Below are positions 47,101 to 54,240 of a DNA stretch of 64,000 bases, piece after piece; the first letter of the stretch is position 1, and each line of letters starts with the position of its first letter. Below the pieces are notes generated by a model that worked only from the letters and a program-made list of their open reading frames with translations, made no database searches and was not told where the DNA came from. Position numbers and translations under genes: made by a program. This DNA is from JBCBXA01 sp039816825 (GTDB lineage: Bacteria; Pseudomonadota; Alphaproteobacteria; Rhizobiales; Rhizobiaceae), in assembly GCA_039816825.1 (NCBI GenBank), contig JBCBXA010000004.1, positions 24,552-88,551 of the forward strand, written 5' to 3'.

Positions 47101-48295
47101 AGTGCCATCAAGCGGCGCGATCGCCGTTGTCGGCGGTGCGGCGGGCTTTGGCTTTGCAGCGGTTGAGCGTCTTGCTCGAATGGGTGGCTCATCCATCTAT
47201 GTCATCACACGTCGCGGCAAGTTTGACGAAGAACATGCGGCCAAGGCCGAGGCCCTGACCGCCGAGACCGGTTGTGCCGTTCAGGCCCTTGCCGCCGACG
47301 CCAGCGATCAAGAACAGCTTTCCGCCGCTTTCGATCAGATCCGGTCAGAGGCCGGCGCACTGACCGGTGTGGTTCAGGCTGCGCTCGTATTGGCCGATGG
47401 TATGGCCAGGGAAAGCACGGTGGAAGACTGGCAGGACGTGTTCCGCGCCAAGACTGACATTGATGATGCTGTTGCATCCCTGACCAAGGACGATCATCTG
47501 GAACTGTTCCTGGTGTTCTCATCTGCTACGACGATGATCGGCAATCCCGGACAGGCCAACTATGTCGCCGCAAACCGTATGCTGGAGGCGCATGCGACCC
47601 AGCGCGCAGATGCCGGCAAGGCTGGTCTGGCCATCGGATGGGGCGCGATCGGCAATGCCGGCTACCTGGCCCGCAACGAGAATGTTCGCGGCGTGTTGGA
47701 GAAGGTGATCGGACAGCCGGCGCTTCTGACGCAGCAGGCCATGGATCTGATGGAACAGGTGCTTCGGAACGAGAGCGCGCCGCCGGTGGTGTTTGCCATG
47801 CCTGCCAATTGGGGTCGCATGGCGTCGCGGCTTCCGGTGGCGGCAGGCTTGGCCTTCTCGCCGCTGGTTCGCTATGCGGCTCAAAGCGGCGGCGAGGAAG
47901 ACGGTTTCCTTGAGACGCTGCAGGCAGTTGATCCAGGCGAGCGGGTTGCTGCTCTGGCTCAATGGCTGCGGGAGAAACTGGCCGATGCTCTTCGGGTCGA
48001 CCCGGACAGTCTGGCCCTGAACAAACCCTTGTCGGATATGGGGCTCGATTCACTGCTTGCGGTGGAGTTTGGCTCCACCATTGAGGCTGGCCTCGAGATC
48101 ACCGTCGACGCAAGCGCTGTGAATGCTGATGCATCGCTTACGGCACTCTCTGAAAAGCTTACGGCACGCCTGTTCGGCGAGGGCGAAGAGGCGGCCTCAG
48201 GCGACGATACCGCTGAAGGGCTGAGCCGACTTCACCTTGGGCAGGGCGAGACTGCACCCGAAGAGGCGTTGAAGGCCATCAAGGGAGACGGCTGA
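41165..48295 (+). CDS. Type I reducing polyketide synthase (KS-AT-DH-ER-KR-ACP), RkpA-like
   Basis: A single 2376-residue module. The ketosynthase has Cys174 in VDTACSSSL, His309 in EAHGTGTPVGDPAE and His347 in GNVGHLEPASG. The acyltransferase has Ser605 in GHSVGEVG. The dehydratase has His911 in HQVQNRVLFPGAG and Asp1083 in HPGLLDGAFQ. A ~400-residue linker precedes the enoylreductase (NADPH loop QAGAGALGLAAIQ near 1780). The ketoreductase follows (GGAAGFGFAAVERLAR near 1990; NPGQANYVAANRM). The ACP carries Ser2296 in MGLDSLLAVEF. There is no thioesterase, so release needs another enzyme. A full reductive loop predicts a saturated fatty-acid-like chain. The convergent KpsS-like gene and terminal acyl carrier protein suggest the rkp-type capsule lipid pathway. 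Confidence 0.93.
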   Translation: MKPVAIIASSFRLPKNLASLDDIATALAAKQRQISPIGNDRWNHDLNYHPDRARRGYTYANHAGLIEGDPQAFDPRPFGVNRREADQMDPQQKLLLELTHETVHQTLYSRQALEGRDIGVFMGVSSIDAGFLYGQDSLAGDSYFMTGTTQSLVSNRISHVFGWNGPNTPVDTACSSSLVAIDAGLKSLASGETEMVLIGGVSVLLNSMSFVGFAGANMLSATGECHVFDQKADGYTRGEGAGVALLKPLDAALRDGDPIQAIIRSAGISHNGHNNLVSFPKREAQAKLIAEQMERAGVGAEDFAYFEAHGTGTPVGDPAEAWAIGSAVGAGRSEPVPIGSVKGNVGHLEPASGMAGLGKVLASFRSNQLLPQANFLEPSQGIAFDDWNIEVVNEARAEDFSKRRMVGLNSFGFGGVNGSMVLEAPGEHARPKYVPSAVPANLPPARLLASAWSDDALADRCKHVDDLAGAAVDPRLAGTLAARLEDAPKRAIRLASGEWVSADAVALSSASGPVFVFSGNGSQRPGMGRLALQTDEAFRTAFARVAAILEPELGFDPLEALLNEDTDVDLEDTSISQPLLFALQAAYVDRMAADGIMPAATIGHSVGEVGAAYAAGALDLEAACQVVVARSAAQNNTRGDGRMYAVLTGADALDADDLRERFNAHIAGLNSHKVTAITVLGEADGFVAEMEARGIRAIDIGIDYPFHSPGMEPVKEPLALLLEGLQAGAPKVPLFSTMTGDLWTGGEMGADYWWNNVREPVSFGSAMNAALDAGHQHFIEIGPQPILVRHLRDIAQKAEVEVAVSEIDAIEDPRKDDGSPKSLEARIATFWAMGAQADMARFIGAEPKIDPAIELPSYPYDREHHGFSLTQDGPIWRTAQRAHPLLGDRRPPANVFRNQIDHIRYPFLVGHQVQNRVLFPGAGTMELMVSAARIFSEQDSSAPVRLTDFTLLRPMELSADECTSVETRWDENSGTISVLIRPAVQLGPFRPHATATVLPGLQAAADGWSLPEVAATNETMKKGELYALTEALDLQYGPHFRCVDSVTTLDDRSVVAQLSYPGEPLEGERPTDHGLAFHPGLLDGAFQAALALLARTEGDAGTFVPQGAETIHFFGDEASARRVLVTLHHASEESVVADIAMFDDESAPLVAIDRLRLMPMPSAGRPTVDRQTLLAPQWLPVEPLPLPTEASLGEPQGSPLDELTLRTIAHGFQQVGKASGLSDGHFSLDLAMDREMISEANAEAAASLLVELEFEPTDQDGVLALGGADTVESLEAEWRQAAAEHPERGAELSVLAHRIHQTAAVLAGDERAVAAEAPLTDALRRTGLDHGLGSRLAETIGASLPEHIVRLRLRFAGARMAAIIGQTLGALRRRRPAQCIDVQILAQDGEALIRAQNDLAGFSGVTIVLPEELESLPPADMVVRMPDFVAAEGDDESSRDLAAEFSGCPMGTVVMEAGSLASVTADFLLGLNGEAAAPADSALWRLKSDRTARIQAIQIMPKALPTALESTMVLDVRSHALADSVVSSLHRISSQLASASSESLDRFVLVTRQGDVWQEGLAAALGCVANEANWPTYMHIAVEADVDLDGGVDGAVARHLGENAVRVTAKGETVMRHVPLDHAADALKGAEKPSFTRRLRGVLEPVPREPIVIKEPGAGEIVLAAEASGLNFRDVMYAMRLLPAEALEDGFTGATIGMEAAGTVVAVGDGVTRFKVGDRAVAFASDAFASHVIAKEMASIALPASLSAPAAATLLTSYVTAWYGLVDCARVKAGDLVLVQAGAGALGLAAIQVARHLGCRVVATAGSGVKQAVVQAMGAEFVTQSRDGSFAAVLEERYGRQQFACVLNSVSGAAVEDGISLLKPFGQFVEFGKRDFYENRPMFMKQLRRNITFHGVDTDQLLRYEPEMAGRILQELMERLQAGDLTPLLHEQADVSLLGSVMADMQSSRHVGKLVLTHPTSDAALQAAVQPAERVHGCKVPSSGAIAVVGGAAGFGFAAVERLARMGGSSIYVITRRGKFDEEHAAKAEALTAETGCAVQALAADASDQEQLSAAFDQIRSEAGALTGVVQAALVLADGMARESTVEDWQDVFRAKTDIDDAVASLTKDDHLELFLVFSSATTMIGNPGQANYVAANRMLEAHATQRADAGKAGLAIGWGAIGNAGYLARNENVRGVLEKVIGQPALLTQQAMDLMEQVLRNESAPPVVFAMPANWGRMASRLPVAAGLAFSPLVRYAAQSGGEEDGFLETLQAVDPGERVAALAQWLREKLADALRVDPDSLALNKPLSDMGLDSLLAVEFGSTIEAGLEITVDASAVNADASLTALSEKLTARLFGEGEEAASGDDTAEGLSRLHLGQGETAPEEALKAIKGDG

Positions 48296-48330
48296 ACTTT
48301 TCGGTAGCTCTCAGCTTCCCTCGTTCCGTT

Positions 48331-48346
48331 TAGGGTTCCGACCCTA
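48331..48346. terminator. Hairpin between convergent polyketide synthase and KpsS-like genes
   Basis: TAGGGT-TCCG-ACCCTA forms a six-base-pair stem, extendable across an internal loop by TCCGT/ACGGA. It overlaps the stop codon of the - strand gene. No long T tract is present, so it is a moderate candidate. Confidence 0.45.
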
Positions 48347-49669
48347 GAGCACGGAGCGGGGGTCGAGCTCTTCACGACGCATGGGAAGACCCACTTTGCG
48401 GGCGACGATGCGCCGTTTCGCTTCGCCGATGGCATGGGTGAGGCCAGGCTCATTGTAAAAGACACCTCGAATGAGGCAGCTCGCCGTCATGGCTGTCAGG
48501 AAGGCGCTGCGAAGTTCTGGGTCCACCTCACCAGGGTCTGACCAGAAACTGTCGAGGTCATCCAGCTTGACGAGACCCCTGACGCGATAGTTGGCGTTTG
48601 ATAGCAGAAACACCGGACAGTTCGAGTTCAACGCCTGAAGGCCCATGGTAGAATTGACCGTAATGGTGCCTGCGCACCCCTTAAGCAGAGCATCACCATT
48701 GCCGCCATCGATGAAGATCACTCGGTCGGACACGCCAAACCGGTGCGCAAGGCGGCTGCATTTGCGGCGAAAGTTCTGAACAGCCGGGTCATAGGGGTGT
48801 AGCTTCACAACAAGCTTGGCAGCTTGCGGTGCGCCCCGGGCGAAGCTCTCAATAACCTGCTCCATAACTTCCTTCATGGAGGAAAAGTGTGAGTAGGCGC
48901 GGAGCTGAAAATCGGTCTCCATCTGCAAAGGCAGAAGAAACACCGGTTCCTTGTCGTTGTTTTTGACGAGGCGCTCGATCTGCTGGTTCGCGTGCCGGTT
49001 TCGGCTGCTGACGGTCAGGAGCCGCAGCATCACACCAACATAGGTGGCTGCGGCATTGTACTTTTGATGGCTGCGATAGTGAGGAAACAGATACCAGCAC
49101 AGCTGGGTTGAGATGTTGTAGACGAGATCCGGCAACGCCATCGACCAGAACGCGGACGAAAAACGAGTGCTCGATAGGTCGCGATCCGTGGAGTACTCCC
49201 GGGCAATCTCACGAAGTTCTTCAGGATCGCGAGTGAGGCGCGAGGCCGCGTTCATGCCAAAAGGTTCAAAAGTGATCCAGTCCGGCCGCAGATAACCAAA
49301 GTCTGTAACGGCCACCTGTATGTTGCGCTCCTTGGCCAGGGCCACTGCAACCTTGTGATAGGGGCGCTGCTCTCCCAGGAGCAGAATGTCTGTTACGCCG
49401 TGCCGATCCAGAAAGTCCGCCAGAAAGGCGGGCCAGTCTTCAAGGCTGCCTTTGTAGTTGGTTGCTCCACCAACGCGCCAGAAGACCCAATCCCCCGTGT
49501 TGAGATTGATCCGCAGCGCCTTGTGGCCCTCGGCGGCCAAACCGGAAGCCAGACGCGGAAAGAAGCCGCCCACGGGTCCCTGAAGAAACAGGAATGTCCG
49601 CCGCTCGGGGCTTGCGTCCTCAGGCTGGCCGTTCAAATCAGCTTCGATTGGTTTGGTGTCCCTGCTCAT
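48344..49669 (-). CDS. KpsS/RkpJ-like capsule polysaccharide biosynthesis protein
   Basis: A 441-residue Capsule_synth-family protein. FLFLQGPVGGFFPRLASGLA near residue 25, INLNTGDWVFWRVGG, DILLLGEQRPYHKVAVALA and FGYLRPDWITFEPFG are typical of KpsS/LipB proteins; the second half has VFLLPLQMETDFQLRAYSHF, VVKLHPYDP and TVNSTMGLQAL. KpsS enzymes add Kdo to a lipid in capsule assembly on the cytoplasmic side of the inner membrane. I chose ATG 49669; the longer frame overlaps the GNAT gene. It follows that gene by seven bases and converges on the polyketide synthase. Confidence 0.85.
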   Translation of the reverse strand: MSRDTKPIEADLNGQPEDASPERRTFLFLQGPVGGFFPRLASGLAAEGHKALRINLNTGDWVFWRVGGATNYKGSLEDWPAFLADFLDRHGVTDILLLGEQRPYHKVAVALAKERNIQVAVTDFGYLRPDWITFEPFGMNAASRLTRDPEELREIAREYSTDRDLSSTRFSSAFWSMALPDLVYNISTQLCWYLFPHYRSHQKYNAAATYVGVMLRLLTVSSRNRHANQQIERLVKNNDKEPVFLLPLQMETDFQLRAYSHFSSMKEVMEQVIESFARGAPQAAKLVVKLHPYDPAVQNFRRKCSRLAHRFGVSDRVIFIDGGNGDALLKGCAGTITVNSTMGLQALNSNCPVFLLSNANYRVRGLVKLDDLDSFWSDPGEVDPELRSAFLTAMTASCLIRGVFYNEPGLTHAIGEAKRRIVARKVGLPMRREELDPRSVL

Positions 49670-49676
49670 GAAACAA

Positions 49677-50273
49677 CTAGTCCAGTGTTTTGCTGGCCAG
49701 TAGCATGCCGCCGACATGATCGATCTGTTCACCCACTTCGGTTGGCACCACCCGGCGGGTGATGAAGCCGTGCCGGTTGTAGATGGCAATCGCCTCGTGA
49801 TTGTCTGCCCAGATGTGCACGCACACTTCGCTGAGGCCCAGAACACGTGCCGTTTCTTCCGCCAGATCAATCAGTGAGGCGTTGATGCCCCGGTCTGCAA
49901 ATGCCGGACGGACGGCCAGAGAGTGGATGTAATAGCTGTTTGGGTCGAGGGGCTCGAGCAGCCCTTCAAAAGGCTCCAGCAGCTCTGGCTGGATGAAGGA
50001 CGTGAAGGTCTCCGCGCCCGCAAATTCAGAGGCTGGATATGCGATCATCGCAGCCGCCACTTGTTCCTTGCCGCCTTCGCCTTCTTCCGTCACGACGATC
50101 GCGTTGGACATGGAGAAGCCATCTTCCAGGGCGCTGATCAGCAATGCCACGCCCTGCGCGGTCTCGGCGGAAGACGCGCCTCCAAGGCAATATTCAAACA
50201 GGCCGCCTCCAGCGCTTGTCGCCAACTCGGCAACATCAGCGGCGTCTGTGCTCTCGGCTTGCCGATAGTTCAT
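49677..50273 (-). CDS. GNAT-family N-acetyltransferase
   Basis: A 198-residue acetyltransferase. The acetyl-CoA motif is YIHSLAVRPAFADRGINASL near residue 115-135 and the C-terminal motif is WADNHEAIAIYNRHGF. The middle loop (EEGEGGKEQ) is acidic and variable. The substrate is unknown. Its position directly upstream of the KpsS-like gene, same strand and seven bases apart, suggests co-transcription, but a role in capsule formation is only a guess. Confidence 0.9.
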   Translation of the reverse strand: MNYRQAESTDAADVAELATSAGGGLFEYCLGGASSAETAQGVALLISALEDGFSMSNAIVVTEEGEGGKEQVAAAMIAYPASEFAGAETFTSFIQPELLEPFEGLLEPLDPNSYYIHSLAVRPAFADRGINASLIDLAEETARVLGLSEVCVHIWADNHEAIAIYNRHGFITRRVVPTEVGEQIDHVGGMLLASKTLD

Positions 50274-50389
50274 CGTACGTTTCCCGTATGACGGCCAGTG
50301 TGATGGGTTGGCGGGATTGCCAGCTATGCATCGCAGGTGATACGGCGCGTTCTATGGTACTTACAACCGACCGCGATACGGTGGACCTT

Positions 50390-50755
50390 ATGACCGAAGG
50401 GAACGCCCGAAGCAAACATAACGAAGCTCTTCTGGCTGCCTCCGGCTCGGACGCCGACTGCCAACCTGATTCCGGCGAGACGAAGATCCATTCCATGGTG
50501 TTCTGGACGGCTCGTTTGGGAATGACTGTGTGGTTTGCGGTCTCGGTGATCCTGGGTCTGCTGGGCTTCAGCTACGCGTCCTCCATACCCATGGTTGCGG
50601 TGGGAACGCTGCTTTACCAGGGCTTCAACGGGCTCCCGCGACCGTGGATGAATGAAGCGACACTGCGCATCATTTTCTACTCCGGCGTTGGCATGTCTGT
50701 GGTCTATTTTTTCTTCTTTGGCTTTGGCCGCCTCATTCGGTGGCTTTTCGTTTAG
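50390..50755 (+). CDS. Small hypothetical membrane protein
   Basis: A ~121-residue protein that I do not recognise. After a ~35-residue polar N-terminus come hydrophobic segments at roughly residues 40-75 (VWFAVSVILGLLGFSYASSI and VAVGTLLYQGF) and at the end (YSGVGMSVVYFFFFGFGRLI), finishing in RWLFV. I chose ATG 50390, preceded by GGTGGA; in-frame ATGs at 50354 and 50288 are alternatives, and the open frame extends back antisense to the GNAT gene. Probably an inner-membrane protein with its own promoter divergent from the GNAT gene. Confidence 0.6.
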   Translation: MTEGNARSKHNEALLAASGSDADCQPDSGETKIHSMVFWTARLGMTVWFAVSVILGLLGFSYASSIPMVAVGTLLYQGFNGLPRPWMNEATLRIIFYSGVGMSVVYFFFFGFGRLIRWLFV

Positions 50756-50867
50756 CCATTTGCCGCAAATTGTTTCGCATGTGGCGCGAAAATACGCACA
50801 GGGTTGCTGGCTTTCGCGGTGAGTTCGGTGGAAACCTGCCCCGACTTTTTTATCGGTAGCCGTTCCA

Positions 50868-52343
50868 GTGCAAATTCTCGATTTCCAGAACCCGCGAAAA
50901 GACCCAAGCGCCGCTGCGCCGCGTCGCATGGAAGACTTGGCCGTTCTACCAACCTTCCAGAAGCTTGAGGGACGGCGTGTGGTTCTTGTGGGCGGTGGTG
51001 CTGCAGCGGCGTGGAAGGCCGAGTTGATTGCCGCCGCCGGCGCGCGCGTTGAAATCTATGCCACCGAACTTGACGACGAGATGCGCGATCTGCTGCAGCG
51101 GGGCTCCGGCGACCGCGGGAGCTTCGTGCACCATGTTCGCCCATGGGCAACTGACATTTTTGAGCATGCGGCGCTGGCCGTGGCCGAACTTGAAAGCGAT
51201 GGCGAAGCACAAGCGTTTTTCTGCGCAGCACGTGCGGCAGGCGTTCCGGTCAACGTGATCGACAACCCAAAGTTCTGCGAATTTCAGTTCGGCGGCATCG
51301 TCAACCGATCGCCCGCCGTCATTGCCATTTCCACGGATGGTGCTTCTCCGATCCTGGGGCAGGCGATCCGTCGGCGGATCGAAACTCTGATTCCGCCCTT
51401 CATCGCCGATTGGGCCGGTATCGCCCGCAGCATTCGCAGCCGTGTTGGTGCTGCTTTGGAAATGGGCCAACCTCGGCGCGCTTTCTGGGAGAAGTTTGTT
51501 GATCGCGCCTTTTCCGATGCGCCATCGGAACATGCTGAAGCCGAGGCCATCGCGCTTCTCGATCAGGTGTCTTCCTCGCAGACCAGCGTTGGGCGCGTCA
51601 CACTTGTGGGCGCAGGTCCTGGGGATGCGGAGCTTCTGACGCTAGGGGCCGTGCGCGCGCTGCAGTCGGCGGATGTCATTCTGTTTGACGATCTGGCGTC
51701 AGACGAAGTGCTCGAATTGGCCCGCCGCGAAGCCAAACGCATGCTGGTTGGCAAACGGGGTGGTCGAGAGAGCTGTCGCCAGGAAGATATAAATGACCTG
51801 ATGGTCAATCTGGCACTCAAGGGCAAACATGTCGTGCGCCTGAAGTCCGGTGATCCGTCAGTCTTCGGTCGGGCCGGCGAAGAAATTGCGCGCCTTGAGG
51901 ATGAGAACATTCCGGTGGCCATCGTACCGGGCATTACGTCTGCCAGTGCCATGGCAGCGAGGCTCGGCGTATCGCTGACTCACCGTGATCACGCGCAGTC
52001 GGTGCGTTTCGTCACCGGTCATTCGCGCAAGGGCAAGCTGCCTGACGATGTGAACTGGGCCGCCATTGCCGACCCCAAAGCCACAACCATTTTCTATATG
52101 GGCGCTCGTACCGCACCATTGATCGCGGAGCGGCTCATGGCGGAAGGTTTGAGGGGAAGCACGGCTGTTGTTGTCATGGCCGCGATCAGCCGCGCCAACG
52201 AACGACAGTGGACCGGGCAACTGGATGCTTTGGCCGCCGGAGTGGCTGAAATTGGCTATGATGATCCGGTGCTGATTGGCATTGGCGATGCGCTCGCCGT
52301 ACGAAACGCCATTGCCCAAGATCAGGCGTCCGCCACGGCCTAA
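50868..52343 (+). CDS. cysG: Siroheme synthase CysG (precorrin-2 dehydrogenase/ferrochelatase and uroporphyrinogen-III methyltransferase)
   Basis: A 491-residue bifunctional enzyme making siroheme for sulfite and nitrite reductases. The N-terminal part (~30-225) is the NAD-dependent dehydrogenase/ferrochelatase, with RRVVLVGGGAAAAWKAELI and FCEFQFGGIVNRSPAVIAIS. The C-terminal part (~240-485) is the SAM methyltransferase, with LVGAGPGDAELLTLGAVRAL, VRLKSGDPSVFGRAGEE and VPGITSASAMAARLG. It starts at GTG 50868 without a clear ribosome site; ATG 50928 is the alternative. The usual neighbours (cysI, cysH) are not within the window. Confidence 0.93.
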   Translation: MQILDFQNPRKDPSAAAPRRMEDLAVLPTFQKLEGRRVVLVGGGAAAAWKAELIAAAGARVEIYATELDDEMRDLLQRGSGDRGSFVHHVRPWATDIFEHAALAVAELESDGEAQAFFCAARAAGVPVNVIDNPKFCEFQFGGIVNRSPAVIAISTDGASPILGQAIRRRIETLIPPFIADWAGIARSIRSRVGAALEMGQPRRAFWEKFVDRAFSDAPSEHAEAEAIALLDQVSSSQTSVGRVTLVGAGPGDAELLTLGAVRALQSADVILFDDLASDEVLELARREAKRMLVGKRGGRESCRQEDINDLMVNLALKGKHVVRLKSGDPSVFGRAGEEIARLEDENIPVAIVPGITSASAMAARLGVSLTHRDHAQSVRFVTGHSRKGKLPDDVNWAAIADPKATTIFYMGARTAPLIAERLMAEGLRGSTAVVVMAAISRANERQWTGQLDALAAGVAEIGYDDPVLIGIGDALAVRNAIAQDQASATA

Positions 52344-52367
52344 CGGTTGCAGACTTCCACAGGTTGG

Positions 52368-52384
52368 GAAAAGCCCAGCTTTTC
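52368..52384 (+). other. Small hairpin between cysG and tdk
   Basis: GAAAAGC-CCA-GCTTTTC is a perfect seven-base-pair stem with a three-base loop 25 bases after the cysG stop. It might act as a weak terminator, since the right arm contains TTTT. Confidence 0.3.
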
Positions 52385-52445
52385 GCTGTTGGCCGCCAGA
52401 AACACGTGGCATGACACCACCGTCTTCATTGAAAGCCGGTGAACC

Positions 52446-53024
52446 ATGGCCAAACTCTATTTTAGCTATTCAGCCATGAACGCTGGCAAGTCGACGGGTC
52501 TGCTGCAGGCCTCGCACAATTATCGCGAGCGCGGGATGAACACGCTTTTGCTGACGGCAAGCCATTATGAGGTGGCCGGGCAGACCGTCATAACCTCTCG
52601 ATTGGGCATTGAGGTCGAGGCGGAAAAGTTTGCTGCCGACACCGATCTGTTCGCCTTCATCAAAGAACAGGAAGGCATGGGTGCGCTGCACTGCGTCATG
52701 GTGGATGAAGCGCAGTTTCTTAGCGACGATCAGGTTTGGCAATTGGCCCGGGTCGCTGATGAACTGAATATTCCGGTCATGACCTACGGATTGCGCACCG
52801 ACTTTCAGGGAAATCTGTTTCCGGGGTCGCTCCGCTTGCTGGCCATTGCCGACACGATCCGTGAGGTCAAAACCATCTGCCATTGCGGCAGCAAGGCCAC
52901 CATGGTCGCTCGCTTCACCGAGGACGGTCGTTTGGCCACGGAAGGCGATCAGGTGGCCGTCGAGAAGAGCAAATATATGAGCTACTGCCGCAAGCACTGG
53001 GCGCGGGTGATGCAGCGCTACTAG
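52446..53024 (+). CDS. tdk: Thymidine kinase
   Basis: A 192-residue type II thymidine kinase phosphorylating thymidine with ATP in salvage. Walker A is FSYSAMNAGKSTGLLQASH near residue 8, DEAQFL (Walker B) near 85, and the lasso-like C-terminus holds the zinc ribbon ICHCGSKATM and YCRKHW. NIPVMTYGLRTDFQGNLFPG is the conserved nucleoside-binding region. The ATG at 52446 follows AAAGCCGGTGA. It appears to be a single gene. Confidence 0.96.
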   Translation: MAKLYFSYSAMNAGKSTGLLQASHNYRERGMNTLLLTASHYEVAGQTVITSRLGIEVEAEKFAADTDLFAFIKEQEGMGALHCVMVDEAQFLSDDQVWQLARVADELNIPVMTYGLRTDFQGNLFPGSLRLLAIADTIREVKTICHCGSKATMVARFTEDGRLATEGDQVAVEKSKYMSYCRKHWARVMQRY

Positions 53025-53122
53025 AGGCCAATGTCGGGTGAGATTGAACGCCCTAGCGACTTATAATTGTGTCGCACCTCTCCTATAGTCAGGTTATGAC
53101 GACCCAGCCCGCGGAGACATTC

Positions 53123-54217
53123 ATGAGCAGCATGGCCAAATTTGACGCCGAGATCGCCCAGACCAAGGCCACTGTGGAGGAGATGCGCTCCAAGATTGAG
53201 CAGTCCGGTGTGGTTCTGGAACAATTCGCCAAGTCCGAAACCATTGGCAATGTCGATTTCGACATTGAGAATGCCCGCATCGATGATGTGCTCGCCCAGC
53301 AAAAGGTGATGGAGGGCAATATCGCTGATTTGATCATCGGACTCGAAGACGCCACCAACGTGTTTGGTGCCGAGTTTGAGTCGATGAAGAGTTATACCGG
53401 CTGGGAGAGCTTTATCGGCATCTTCTCCAAGCAGCGGGCACAGCGCATGCGCACGGACCGGGTGCGGAACATGTCATTGGCCGGCAACCTGCAGGAACTG
53501 CTCGCCAAGTCAGACACGATTGTCGGCATCCTGAAAGAACAAAAGGACGTTCTGACGCGCCGCTATGCAACCTCCGAAGAGAGCCTTCGGGAGGTGATCG
53601 CCCGCCGCAAGCGCACGATCGACGACCTTGAGAGCACCCAGGCCCGGATCGAAGAGATCAATCCTCTGCTGCTGGATCTGGAGAACAAGATTTCGGCTTC
53701 AACAGACTCGTCGGAGCGCGCTGAGCTCGAAAGTCAGCGATCCGAACTGGCTACGGAGTACAATCAGAAACAGGCGCAAGAGCAGAGCTTGCTCGCCGAG
53801 AGCCAGACGCTCGAGCGCTACACCAGCATGTATCAGACCTTCATCGACTCGCTGAACAATCAGTTGGCCGCGCAGGAGACGTTGATCAACAAGCTGTCCA
53901 TCGACACAGAGCAGCGCATCGTCATGTACAAGGCGCTCGAAGACTCGCTCAAGACAGCCGCCCAGCAGGATGTTGCGCATAAGATCAACACGCTTGGCAG
54001 CCGGGTGGACACGGCGGCGGAAGAAACGATGGCCGGCATCGGCGCCGCCGCCCAGAGCCATATTGGTGATCTGCTGGAGATGCATGAGAAGAGCATGGTC
54101 TCCACTCAGGACATCCAGCGCAAGAAGCAGCTGGCAGACGAACAGTTTGCCCGCCGCTTTGCCGAGGTCATCGAGAAGCACAATTCCGGTGAGTACCGGG
54201 CGGCCGCTCAGGGGTGA
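53123..54217 (+). CDS. Long coiled-coil protein of an AAA ATPase gene cluster
   Basis: A ~364-residue protein, almost entirely helical and charged, with heptad-like runs from residue ~1 to 60 and ~110 to 270 (for example LREVIARRKRTIDDLESTQA and SERAELESQRSELATEYNQK) and no signal peptide or membrane segment. It faintly recalls TelA (toxic anion resistance) proteins, but I cannot support that firmly. I chose ATG 53123, which has GGAGA at good distance; ATG 53096 and GTG 53069 are alternatives, and the TATAAT at 53062-53067 would make the GTG untranscribed. It is first of five same-strand genes ending at a terminator at 60691. Confidence 0.7.
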   Translation: MSSMAKFDAEIAQTKATVEEMRSKIEQSGVVLEQFAKSETIGNVDFDIENARIDDVLAQQKVMEGNIADLIIGLEDATNVFGAEFESMKSYTGWESFIGIFSKQRAQRMRTDRVRNMSLAGNLQELLAKSDTIVGILKEQKDVLTRRYATSEESLREVIARRKRTIDDLESTQARIEEINPLLLDLENKISASTDSSERAELESQRSELATEYNQKQAQEQSLLAESQTLERYTSMYQTFIDSLNNQLAAQETLINKLSIDTEQRIVMYKALEDSLKTAAQQDVAHKINTLGSRVDTAAEETMAGIGAAAQSHIGDLLEMHEKSMVSTQDIQRKKQLADEQFARRFAEVIEKHNSGEYRAAAQG

Positions 54218-54240
54218 TGGGCGTCGACTGAGGCTCAGCC

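Noticed and set aside
53044..53067. TTGAAC and TATAAT as a promoter of the coiled-coil gene
   Set aside because: The hexamers are only 12 bases apart. The TATAAT may still be a -10 element, but no matching -35 is seen at 16-18 bases.
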